Positions 1 to 6,415 of a stretch of DNA of 7,938 nucleotides are shown here, piece by piece. Every line of letters starts with the position of its first letter. The stretch's first letter is position 1. Under the pieces are notes generated by a model. The model ran no database searches. It was given only the letters and a program-made list of their open reading frames with translations, and was not told the DNA's origin. The stretch comes from Dactylosporangium sp. AC04546 (GTDB lineage: Bacteria; Actinomycetota; Actinomycetes; Mycobacteriales; Micromonosporaceae): the NCBI RefSeq assembly GCF_022095675.1, contig NZ_JAHYSG010000221.1:1-7938 (forward strand), given 5' to 3'. The position numbers were made by a program, and so were the translations under genes.

Positions 1-1
1 C

Positions 2-3000
2 CTCCCTTCTCCCGAACTCGCCGCCGCCCACCCGGCGCGCGGACGGCCGGGCGCGGCTGCGCACCCGGTGCGCGTCCTGCCCTGGACCATTCCCACCGTG
101 ACCCTCGCCCCCGGCACCGACCTGGAGGCGCTGCTCGACACCGTCGCCGAGCGCGACCCGGCCACCGCCCCGCAGCGGGGCGGGTCGGTGGGTTGGCTGG
201 CCGACGTCGTCCGGTACGCCGCCGACCTGGTGAGGCGCGGCCGCGTCGTCCCTGTCCTCCTCCCCGGCCCGGCCGCCGCCTGGCACCCGGTCCTGTGGGA
301 CGCCGACGCCGCCCGCTTCGAGTCCCTGTGGCGCGCCATGCCGGGCATCGCCTGCGCCACCGAACCCCCGCCCACCGCAACCGGAGTGGCGGGCCACGGC
401 GGGGCACGGGCCGTGGCCGCGACGCGGGCGGCGGTCGAGGCCGAGGTCGACGCCCGGGTCCGGCGCCGGCTCGCCGGTCGGCCGCTGCTCGCCCCCGGAG
501 CGGTCCGCACCGACAGCACCGTGCGCTCCTGGCTCACCGCGCTCACCACTCCCGACGCCCGGCTCCGCGCCGCCGGCACCTCGCTCCTCTCCGCCACACC
601 CGACGACGTCACCGCCCAGCCCGACGGCGTCACCGCCACGGACGCGACCCCGGCGCGCCCAACCCTCACCACCGGCGCCTTCATCCACCCGCTCGGAGCC
701 GGCACAACGCCGGCGCTCGGCACCGCGGCCGCGCCGGCCACCGACGCCACGCACCCGGCCGGCGCGGCCGCGGCGACCGGCCGGGCCACGACGACCCCGG
801 GCAGCGCCACCGCCGCGGTGGGACTCGGGCGGGTGCTGGCGGAGACCGCGGACGTGGCACGGGTGCGGGAGGCGGTCGGCGCCTGGGTCGACAGTGGGCG
901 GCCCGCGGCCGTGCGGCTCTGCTTCCGGCTGTCGCACCTCGGCGAGGAGCTCGAACTGCCCGAGACCGACGACGAGGACGACAGCGGCGACGGCGGGGCG
1001 GCGCCGTGGTACGTCGAGTTTCTCCTCCAGCCGGCCGAGGAGCCCAGCCTCGTCGTGCCCGCCGAGCGGGTGTGGACGGACCGGGCGTCGCCGCTGTTCA
1101 AGTGGGTCGACTACCCGCAGGACGTGCTGCTGGCCGGGCTCGGGCGGGCCAGCCGGCTGTGGCCCGAGCTCGACGAGGCGTTGCGGGCCCGCCGGCCGGC
1201 CGGCGTCGAGGTCGACACCGCCGGGGCCTACCGGTTCCTCACCCACGCGACGCTGCTGGAGGAGGCCGGCTTCGGTGTGCTGCTGCCCGCCCGCTGGCAG
1301 CGCCGCCAGGACCTCGGCCTCACCCTCACCGTCCACACGCGCCAGCCGGCCGAGCCGGTGCTCAAGGACGTCACCGCCGACCGGGCCGCGGTCGTGCGGT
1401 TCCGCTGGGGGCTCGCCCTCGGCGACCGGTTCCTCAGCGAGGCCGACCTCAAGGCCCTCGCGACCGCCAAGGTCCCGCTCGTGCGGCTGCGTGGCCGCTG
1501 GGTCCACCTCGACCCCGACCGGCTGCGGGCCGGGCTGGCGTTCCTGGAGCGCGGCGGCGAGGGCGAGATGACCGTCGGCGAGGCGATGCGGCTCACCCGG
1601 CTCGTCCCCGACGGCGACCTGCCGCTGCCGGTCACCGGCGTCGACGGCACCGGCTGGCTCGCCGACCTGCTCACCGGCCGCGTCCCCGACCGCCTCGAGC
1701 TGCTCGACCCGCCCGCCGGGTTTGCCGGGACCCTCCGCCCCTACCAGCGGCGCGGCTTCTCCTGGCTCGCCTTCCTCGACCGGGTCGGCGTCGGCGCGCT
1801 CCTCGCCGACGACATGGGCCTCGGCAAGACCGTGCAGGTCCTCGCCCTCGAGGCGCACACCCGCGCGCAGGGCGCCCGCCCGCCGACGCTGATCGTGTGC
1901 CCGCTGTCGGTGCTCGGCAACTGGCGCCGCGAGATCGAACGGTTCACCCCGGGGCTGCAGGTCGCGGTCCACCACGGCAGCGAACGCACCCTGCGCCGGC
2001 CCGAGGACGCCGGCGCCGACCTGGTCCTCACCACCTACCAGGTGGCGACCCGAGACGCCGACCTGCTCGCCGCCACACCCTGGGACCGCGTCGTGCTCGA
2101 CGAGGCCCAGCACGTCAAGAACGCCACCGGCGTCACCGCCCAAGCCGTCCGCCGCATCCCGGCCCGGCACCGGGTCGCCCTCACCGGCACCCCCGTCGAG
2201 AACCGCCTCACCGAGCTGTGGTCGATCGCCGACTTCCTCAACCCGGGCATCCTCGGCCCGGCCGGCACGTTCCGGGCCCGCTACTCGGTGCCGGTCGAAC
2301 GGTGGAGCGACGCCGGCGCCGCCGCCCGGCTGCGCCGCGCCACCCGCCCGTTCCTGCTGCGGCGGGTCAAGACCGACCGGGCCGTCATCGCCGACCTGCC
2401 GGAGCGCTTCGACCGCAAGCAGTGGTGCACCCTCACCCCCGAGCAGGCCAGCCTCTACCGCGCCGTCGTCGACGAGCTCTTCACGCGGCTGCGGGAGGGC
2501 CGCGCCGGGCCCCGCCGCAAGGGCCTCGTGCTGGCCGCGATGACGAAGCTCAAGCAGGTGTGCAACCACCCCGCGCACCTCATGGGCGACGGCACGGCCC
2601 TGGCCGGGCGGTCGGGGAAGCTGGCCCGGCTGGAGGAGATCCTCACCGCGGCCCGCGACGCCGGCGACCGCGCGCTGGTCTTCACGCAGTTCGCCCGGTT
2701 CGGCCACCTGCTCACGCCCTACCTCGCCGAGCGGCTCGGCACCGACGTCGCCTTCCTGCACGGGGGGACCCCGAAGGGCGCCCGCGACGCGATGGTCGAA
2801 CGCTTCCAGCAGGGCGACGGCCCCGGCGTGCTGCTGCTGTCGCTCAAGGCCGGCGGCACCGGCCTCAACCTGACCGCCGCCAACCACGTCGTGCACGTCG
2901 ACCGCTGGTGGAACCCGGCCGCCGAGCAGCAGGCCACCGACCGGGCCTTCCGCATCGGCCAGCGCCGCGACGTGCAGGTGCACACCTTCGTCTGCATCGG

Positions 3001-3151
3001 CACCGTCGAGGAGCGCGTCGAGCACATCATGGCCCGCAAGCGCACCCTCGCCGGGGTCGCCGTCGGCGCCGGCGAGGGCTGGCTCACCGGCCTGTCCACC
3101 GACGACCTGCGCGACCTGATCGCCCTGGCCCCGGAGGCGATCGATGACTGA
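2..3151 (+). CDS. SNF2/RapA-family DEAD/DEAH-box helicase, probably 5'-partial
   Basis: Predicted cytoplasmic ATP-dependent double-stranded DNA translocase of the bacterial SNF2 class. Residues are counted from the GTG at base 68. A conserved WYVEFLLQ block lies at 314-321 and the bacterial SNF2-associated domain (PF12419 type) at about 386-510. The ATPase core has a Q-like PYQRRG at 558-563, Walker A DDMGLGKT at 581-588 (K587), DEAQ at 678-681 and LTGTPVEN at 705-712. The C-terminal lobe has FTQF at 872-875, SLKAGGTGLNL at 925-935, and WWNP at 947-950 followed by QATDRAFRIGQ (arginines 959 and 962). All motifs look intact. Residues about 178-252 are an Ala/Thr/Pro linker, and an acidic run follows at 299-305. 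The GTG at 68 has no ribosome binding site and its frame stays open to base 2. The upstream AAAHPVR resembles the conserved HPF region of relatives, so the true start probably lies outside the window. It overlaps the SWIM gene, its likely partner. Confidence 0.93.
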   Translation, partial: LPSPELAAAHPARGRPGAAAHPVRVLPWTIPTVTLAPGTDLEALLDTVAERDPATAPQRGGSVGWLADVVRYAADLVRRGRVVPVLLPGPAAAWHPVLWDADAARFESLWRAMPGIACATEPPPTATGVAGHGGARAVAATRAAVEAEVDARVRRRLAGRPLLAPGAVRTDSTVRSWLTALTTPDARLRAAGTSLLSATPDDVTAQPDGVTATDATPARPTLTTGAFIHPLGAGTTPALGTAAAPATDATHPAGAAAATGRATTTPGSATAAVGLGRVLAETADVARVREAVGAWVDSGRPAAVRLCFRLSHLGEELELPETDDEDDSGDGGAAPWYVEFLLQPAEEPSLVVPAERVWTDRASPLFKWVDYPQDVLLAGLGRASRLWPELDEALRARRPAGVEVDTAGAYRFLTHATLLEEAGFGVLLPARWQRRQDLGLTLTVHTRQPAEPVLKDVTADRAAVVRFRWGLALGDRFLSEADLKALATAKVPLVRLRGRWVHLDPDRLRAGLAFLERGGEGEMTVGEAMRLTRLVPDGDLPLPVTGVDGTGWLADLLTGRVPDRLELLDPPAGFAGTLRPYQRRGFSWLAFLDRVGVGALLADDMGLGKTVQVLALEAHTRAQGARPPTLIVCPLSVLGNWRREIERFTPGLQVAVHHGSERTLRRPEDAGADLVLTTYQVATRDADLLAATPWDRVVLDEAQHVKNATGVTAQAVRRIPARHRVALTGTPVENRLTELWSIADFLNPGILGPAGTFRARYSVPVERWSDAGAAARLRRATRPFLLRRVKTDRAVIADLPERFDRKQWCTLTPEQASLYRAVVDELFTRLREGRAGPRRKGLVLAAMTKLKQVCNHPAHLMGDGTALAGRSGKLARLEEILTAARDAGDRALVFTQFARFGHLLTPYLAERLGTDVAFLHGGTPKGARDAMVERFQQGDGPGVLLLSLKAGGTGLNLTAANHVVHVDRWWNPAAEQQATDRAFRIGQRRDVQVHTFVCIGTVEERVEHIMARKRTLAGVAVGAGEGWLTGLSTDDLRDLIALAPEAIDD

Positions 3152-3179
3152 CCCCACCAAGATGACTGACCCCGCCAAG
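3144..3179 (+). repeat. 18-bp tandem duplication at the SWIM gene start
   Basis: Bases 3144-3161 and 3162-3179 are two adjacent 18-base units that differ at one position (ACC versus GCC). Each begins with the start codon and encodes MTDPTK or MTDPAK. It is an in-frame duplication covering the helicase stop and the SWIM start. The helicase ends at the TGA in the first unit, so the duplication lengthens only the SWIM protein. Confidence 0.9.
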
Positions 3180-3911
3180 CGGCACAGCTGGTCCCACCAG
3201 TTCCTGACCATGCTCGAATCCTTGCGGATGGGTACGACATTTCAGCAGGGCCGCCGGTACGCCCGGGCGGGTCACGTACGGTCCGTCACCATCTCGACGA
3301 GCATCGTCACGGCCCTGGTCGTCGACGAGGACGGCGAGACATACCGCGCCCGCGTCGGCGTCCGCGCCTTCTCCGAGGCCGACTGGGCACGGGTCGAACG
3401 GGCCCTGGCCCGCGAGGCGTTCCACGTCGCCAAGCTCCTCGCCGGCCAACTGCCCGACGACCTCGACGAGCTGCTCGCCGGGTTCGGCCTGTCGCTGTTC
3501 CCGCAGACCCTCGCCGACATCGTCCTGGACTGCTCCTGCCCCGGCTGGCAGAAGCCGTGCCGGCACCTCGCCGCCGCCTGCTACGTCCTCGCCGAGTCCT
3601 TCGACGCCGACCCGTTCGGGCTGCTCGCCTGGCGCGGCCGCGGCCGCGAGGAGCTCCTCGACCGGCTCCGCGAGCACCGCACGGAGCCGCAGCCGCACCA
3701 GGAAACCATCGAGACCCCGGCGACCGCCGGCTTCTGGAGCGCCGGCCCGCGGCTGCAACCACCCGATCCGCCCGTCCCCGGCGCTGTCCAGCGGCCCGAC
3801 GCCCTGCTCGACCGGCTCGACCCGCTGCCGCTCACGGTCGGCCGGTTCGACGTCACCGACGTGCTCCGCGCCGCATACCGGACACTCGGGGACGGGTTGC
3901 CGCCGCGCTGA
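3144..3911 (+). CDS. SWIM zinc-finger protein, partner of the SNF2 helicase
   Basis: A 255-residue cytosolic protein with a complete SWIM zinc-binding motif: C130-x-C132-x6-C139-x-H141, in the context CSCPGWQKPCRHL. SWIM domains are predicted to bind DNA or protein. The N-terminal part carries the family signature GRRYARAGHV at 36-45, and the stretch after the finger (FDADPFGLLAWRGRGREELL) is also typical of actinobacterial SWIM proteins encoded beside SNF2 helicases. The start at 3144 is fixed by GGAGG at 3133-3137, six bases upstream. It overlaps the helicase stop by eight bases, so the two are probably translationally coupled and may act in one complex; that partnership is inference from gene order. 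The first 12 codons consist of an 18-bp near-perfect tandem duplication (MTDPTK-MTDPAK). The tail, rich in Pro and Arg, is poorly conserved by eye. Confidence 0.9.
   Translation: MTDPTKMTDPAKRHSWSHQFLTMLESLRMGTTFQQGRRYARAGHVRSVTISTSIVTALVVDEDGETYRARVGVRAFSEADWARVERALAREAFHVAKLLAGQLPDDLDELLAGFGLSLFPQTLADIVLDCSCPGWQKPCRHLAAACYVLAESFDADPFGLLAWRGRGREELLDRLREHRTEPQPHQETIETPATAGFWSAGPRLQPPDPPVPGAVQRPDALLDRLDPLPLTVGRFDVTDVLRAAYRTLGDGLPPR
3162..3164 (+). other. Alternative ATG of the SWIM gene (disfavoured)
   Basis: The second unit of the 18-bp duplication places another in-frame ATG here. It would give a protein six residues shorter that does not overlap the helicase. It sits 24 bases from the only good ribosome binding site (3133-3137), so I prefer the first ATG. 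Confidence 0.3.
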
Positions 3912-3925
3912 CCGGACGGTACCTT
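3897..3925 (+). promoter_or_regulatory. Predicted sigma-70-type promoter for ahcY
   Basis: A TTGCCG hexamer (3897-3902) is followed after exactly 17 bases by TACCTT (3920-3925). These fit the actinobacterial TTGNNN and TANNNT consensus. Transcription would begin near 3932. The -35 lies in the last codons of the SWIM gene and the -10 just after its stop, so ahcY would be transcribed separately from the helicase pair and its leader would include the riboswitch. Hexamers this short occur by chance, but the spacing and the position relative to the aptamer favour a real site. Confidence 0.5.
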
Positions 3926-3932
3926 CGAACAA

Positions 3933-3956
3933 CGTGGCGGCATGAACAGCGCCACG
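3933..3956 (+). repeat. 7-bp inverted repeat at the 5' end of the ahcY leader
   Basis: CGTGGCG (3933-3939) and CGCCACG (3950-3956) are perfect complements around a 10-base loop. If transcription starts near 3932, this would be a hairpin at the extreme 5' end of the mRNA, which could protect it from decay. It could instead terminate the helicase-SWIM transcript, since it starts 22 bases after that stop, but it has no U-tract. A protein-binding palindrome is a third option. Confidence 0.5.
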
Positions 3957-3961
3957 GTCGC

Positions 3962-4043
3962 GGTCGAGAGGCGCTGCGACGGTCCCGATCGCAGGGGCCG
4001 CCACGCTCGGCCAGGCGACCTACCTTGACCTCAAGGGCGCCTC
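3962..4043 (+). ncRNA. SAH riboswitch aptamer upstream of ahcY
   Basis: The leader reproduces the layout of the S-adenosylhomocysteine riboswitch class (Rfam SAH_riboswitch). P1 is GGTCG (3962-3966) paired with CGACC (4016-4020). Next come GAGGCGC (3968-3974) and the conserved core TGCGAC (3975-3980), then a variable P2 arm (3981-4012) and the conserved CCAGG (4011-4015). After P1 a perfect hairpin CCTTG-ACCT-CAAGG (4023-4036) is followed immediately by GCGCCTC (4037-4043), the exact complement of 3968-3974, which forms the pseudoknot. Order, spacing and conserved bases agree with what I recall of characterised members such as the Ralstonia one. The downstream gene encodes SAH hydrolase, the expected target. 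P2 is unusually long and its fold is ambiguous: GGTCCC (3981-3986) with GGGGCC (3994-3999) competes with a pairing near the arm's base. The known class is mostly proteobacterial, with some actinobacterial cases. Confidence 0.85.
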
Positions 4044-4057
4044 CTGTCACCGGGAGG
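4040..4057 (+). promoter_or_regulatory. Shine-Dalgarno-sequestering hairpin (SAH riboswitch expression platform)
   Basis: CCTCC (4040-4044) is the exact complement of GGAGG (4053-4057), the ahcY ribosome binding site, with an 8-base loop. Bases 4040-4043 are also the last four bases of the pseudoknot strand 4037-4043. The two structures therefore exclude each other. With SAH bound, the pseudoknot takes these bases and frees the ribosome binding site; without SAH, the hairpin hides it. This predicts translational activation by SAH, the direction reported for this riboswitch class. No U-tract follows, so control by transcription termination is unlikely. Confidence 0.75.
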
Positions 4058-4068
4058 TGGCCACAGGT

Positions 4069-5532
4069 ATGTCCCGAAACAGCCTGCAGACCCGCAACGG
4101 CGTCGAGTTCGCCGTCGCCGATCTGTCCCTCGCGGCCGCCGGCCGCACCCAGATCCGCCTCGCCGAGCACGAGATGCCCGGTCTCATGGCGACCCGCCGT
4201 GAGTATGCGGCGGCCCAGCCGCTGCGCGGCGCGCGCATCGCCGGCTCGCTGCACATGACCGTGCAGACCGCGGTGCTCATCGAGACCCTCGTCGCGCTCG
4301 GCGCCGAGGTCCGCTGGGTGTCCTGCAACATCTTCTCCACCCAGGACGAGGCCGCCGCCGCGGTCGTCGTCGGCCCGCACGGCACCGTCGAGGAGCCGCA
4401 GGGCACGCCGGTGTTCGCCTGGAAGGGCGAGACCCTGCAGGAGTACTGGTGGGCCACCGACCAGCTGTTCCAGTTCGCCGGCGGGCTCGGCCCGAACATG
4501 ATCGTCGACGACGGCGGTGACGCGACGCTGCTGGTGCACAAGGGCGTCGAGTTCGAGGCCGCCGGCCAGGTCCCGGCCACCCAGGACGGCGACGCCGAGG
4601 AGTACGGCATCATCCTCGACACGCTGCGCGCGAGCCTCGCCGCCGACCCGCAGCGCTTCACCCGCATCGCCGCCGGCATCCGCGGTGTCACCGAGGAGAC
4701 CACGAACGGCGTCAAGCGGCTGTACAAGCTGGCCGAGACCGGCGAGCTGCTGTTCCCGGCGATCAACGTCAACGACTCGGTGACGAAGTCGAAGTTCGAC
4801 AACACCTACGGCATCCGCCACTCGCTGCTCGACGGCATCAACCGGGCCACCGACGTGATGCTCGCCGGGAAGCTCGCCGTCGTCTGCGGCTACGGCGACG
4901 TCGGCAAGGGCGCCGCCGAGGCGCTGCGCGGCCAGGGCGCCCGGGTCGTGGTCACCGAGATCGACCCGATCTGCGCGCTGCAGGCGGCCATGCACGGCCT
5001 GCCGGTCGTGCGCCTCGACGACGTCGTCGAGCAGGCCGACCTGATCATCACCGCCACCGGCAACATGGGGATCATCAGCGCCGCCCAGCTGGCCCGGCTC
5101 AAGCACCAGGCGATCGTCGGCAACGTCGGGCACTTCGACAACGAGATCGACATGGCCGGCCTCGCGAAGCTCCCCGGCGTGGTCAAGTCCGAGATCAAGC
5201 CGCAGGTCCACGAGTGGACGTTCCCCGACGGCCACTCGATCATCGTGCTGTCCGAGGGCCGGCTGCTCAACCTCGGCAACGCGACGGGCCACCCGAGCTT
5301 CGTCATGTCGAACTCGTTCACGAACCAGACGATCGCCCAGATCGAGCTGTTCACGAAGCCCGACGCGTACGACCGGCAGGTCTACCGCCTCCCGAAGCAC
5401 CTCGACGAGAAGGTCGCCGCGCTGCACCTCGACGCGCTCGGCGTCAACCTCACCGAGCTGACGAAGGAGCAGGCCGAGTACATCGGCGTCGACGTCGCCG
5501 GCCCGTACAAGCCCGAGCACTACCGCTACTGA
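4069..5532 (+). CDS. ahcY: Adenosylhomocysteinase (S-adenosyl-L-homocysteine hydrolase)
   Basis: A cytosolic NAD+-dependent enzyme that hydrolyses S-adenosylhomocysteine to adenosine and L-homocysteine, relieving product inhibition of methyltransferases and feeding methionine recycling. The 487-residue length is normal for the bacterial form with the extra insert before ITEETT-like sequence. The Rossmann motif GYGDVGKG lies at 274-281. The catalytic segment TKSKFDN lies at 239-245, with K240 and D244 matching human K186 and D190. EETTNGV and VDDGGD are present. The C-terminus PYKPEHYRY supplies K481 and Y485, which in known structures reach the NAD of a neighbouring subunit. The human active-region cysteine in YGCR is isoleucine here (YGIR), a position that also varies in other bacteria. 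I chose ATG 4069 because GGAGG (4053-4057) lies 11 bases upstream; the GTG at 4057 overlaps that site. A riboswitch precedes the gene and a terminator-like stem follows it. Confidence 0.98.
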   Translation: MSRNSLQTRNGVEFAVADLSLAAAGRTQIRLAEHEMPGLMATRREYAAAQPLRGARIAGSLHMTVQTAVLIETLVALGAEVRWVSCNIFSTQDEAAAAVVVGPHGTVEEPQGTPVFAWKGETLQEYWWATDQLFQFAGGLGPNMIVDDGGDATLLVHKGVEFEAAGQVPATQDGDAEEYGIILDTLRASLAADPQRFTRIAAGIRGVTEETTNGVKRLYKLAETGELLFPAINVNDSVTKSKFDNTYGIRHSLLDGINRATDVMLAGKLAVVCGYGDVGKGAAEALRGQGARVVVTEIDPICALQAAMHGLPVVRLDDVVEQADLIITATGNMGIISAAQLARLKHQAIVGNVGHFDNEIDMAGLAKLPGVVKSEIKPQVHEWTFPDGHSIIVLSEGRLLNLGNATGHPSFVMSNSFTNQTIAQIELFTKPDAYDRQVYRLPKHLDEKVAALHLDALGVNLTELTKEQAEYIGVDVAGPYKPEHYRY

Positions 5533-5540
5533 CCCGCACG

Positions 5541-5573
5541 GTCCGGGCGGGAGGACACCCCTCCCGCCCGGAC
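5541..5573 (+). terminator. Perfect 14-bp stem-loop after ahcY
   Basis: Bases 5541-5554 and 5560-5573 are perfect reverse complements around a 5-base loop (ACACC), starting eight bases after the ahcY stop. The stem is almost pure G/C. No U-tract follows, which is common for actinomycete intrinsic terminators. It ends two bases before the operator of the next gene and separates the two transcription units. Confidence 0.8.
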
Positions 5574-5575
5574 GG

Positions 5576-5611
5576 TATTCCAGTGGGGAATATGTATTCC
5601 TGGCCGGAATA
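5576..5611 (+). promoter_or_regulatory. Tandem palindromic operator upstream of the XRE-type regulator
   Basis: Two perfect copies of the palindrome TATTCC-N5-GGAATA lie in tandem at 5576-5592 and 5595-5611, with centres 19 bp apart (just under two helical turns). The half-sites are identical, while the 5-base centres differ (AGTGG and TGGCC). The flanking bases also match, as both copies read G-TATTCC and GGAATA-T. This is the only A/T-rich patch near the gene, so it probably overlaps the promoter, although I see no clear -10 and -35 pair. Two dimers of the downstream HTH protein are the obvious binder, giving autoregulation; that is inference from position. Confidence 0.75.
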
Positions 5612-5630
5612 TCGCACGTGGAGGACCCCT

Positions 5631-6392
5631 ATGCCCGCCGCCGAAGACGACGACGTCTACGACCACATCGACGACCGCGTCGCCGCACCGCGTCGCCCGG
5701 AGTCGCTCGCCGCGCGGATCGGCGAGCTCGTCCAGGCCGCCCGGGCCCGGCACAACCTGACGCAGGCCGAGCTCGCCGCGCGGGCAGCGGTGTCGCAGGG
5801 CGCGATCAGCAAGCTCGAGCGTGGCAGCTCGGTCCTCACGACAGCGCTGATCGAGCGGGTGTTCGCGGCGCTCGACCTCCAGCTCCGGGTCGAGACCGAG
5901 CCTGCCGGCACAGACCTGGACGCGGAGATCGAGCAGCTGCGCAACCGGTCCGAGGAAGACATCGCCGCCGAGCTCGACGCGCTCGGCTGGCTGTTCGGCC
6001 CGCGGCATCTCGGCGGCCTGCCGTACGTGCTGTCGGGGCGGCTCGCGGCGCTCATCCAGGGGGCGCCGCTCAACGCGATGCACGTGGATCTCGCGGTGCG
6101 GCGCGACGACCTGGACGCGTTCGCGAAGCGGTTCGCGAAGAACGAGTACCCCCGGTGGGTCGAGCGGCTCGCCGAGTTCGCCGGGCTCGGCGATCCGCGC
6201 GAGCCCGGCCCGATGCGCTGGGAGGTCGGCGCGGACGAGATCCGGCTGGAGGTGCACGACACGCCGGTGCGGGCCCTGAGCGTCAAGGTGGGCGCCCGCA
6301 CCTACCGGGTCCGGCCGTTGGCCGACGTGGCGGCCGAGCATCCGGACGTTGCCCGGGTCCTGCGGCGGGCGGCCGTGACGCAGGACACCTGA
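5631..6392 (+). CDS. XRE-family HTH regulator with C-terminal nucleotidyltransferase-like domain
   Basis: A 253-residue predicted DNA-binding protein. The N-terminal 22 residues are acidic and Arg-rich. A Cro/C1-type helix-turn-helix spans about 26-85, with LTQAELAARAAVSQGAISKLE at 43-63 as the core. A linker (about 92-118) leads to a C-terminal domain containing YVLSGRLAALIQGAPLNAM at 132-150, then VDLAV at 152-156. This pattern recalls the G-S/D-x-D core of the minimal nucleotidyltransferase (AbiEii-like) fold, but the first acidic residue appears to be H151, so catalysis is doubtful. That assignment is tentative. The start at 5631 is set by GGAGG (5620-5624), six bases upstream. An in-frame ATG at 5592 lies inside the operator and has no ribosome binding site. 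No partner gene follows, so it is not an ordinary two-gene toxin-antitoxin operon. It probably represses itself through the tandem palindromes. Confidence 0.85.
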   Translation: MPAAEDDDVYDHIDDRVAAPRRPESLAARIGELVQAARARHNLTQAELAARAAVSQGAISKLERGSSVLTTALIERVFAALDLQLRVETEPAGTDLDAEIEQLRNRSEEDIAAELDALGWLFGPRHLGGLPYVLSGRLAALIQGAPLNAMHVDLAVRRDDLDAFAKRFAKNEYPRWVERLAEFAGLGDPREPGPMRWEVGADEIRLEVHDTPVRALSVKVGARTYRVRPLADVAAEHPDVARVLRRAAVTQDT

Positions 6393-6398
6393 CGGTGT
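6385..6398 (+). repeat. Small hairpin across the stop of the XRE-type gene
   Basis: ACACC (6385-6389) pairs with GGTGT (6394-6398) around a 4-base loop that spans the TGA stop. It is short and has no U-tract. It could be a weak terminator or chance. Confidence 0.25.
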
Positions 6399-6415
6399 AA
6401 AGCGGTCGACCTCGC

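Noticed and set aside
193..3147. A 984-codon open frame on the + strand inside the helicase gene
   Set aside because: Its product is almost entirely Arg, Ala, Pro and Gly with no domain signal, the typical shadow of a high-GC gene; the overlapping frame carries every SNF2 motif.
4057..4059. GTG as the ahcY start codon
   Set aside because: It overlaps the only ribosome binding site (GGAGG at 4053-4057); ATG 4069 is better placed.
3853..5520. A 555-codon open frame on the - strand opposite ahcY and its leader
   Set aside because: It is the antisense shadow of a GC-rich gene, lacks recognisable domains, and covers the riboswitch and ahcY, both strongly supported on the + strand.
5592..5594. 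ATG as the start of the XRE-type regulator
   Set aside because: It lies inside the palindromic operator and has no ribosome binding site, whereas ATG 5631 has GGAGG six bases upstream.
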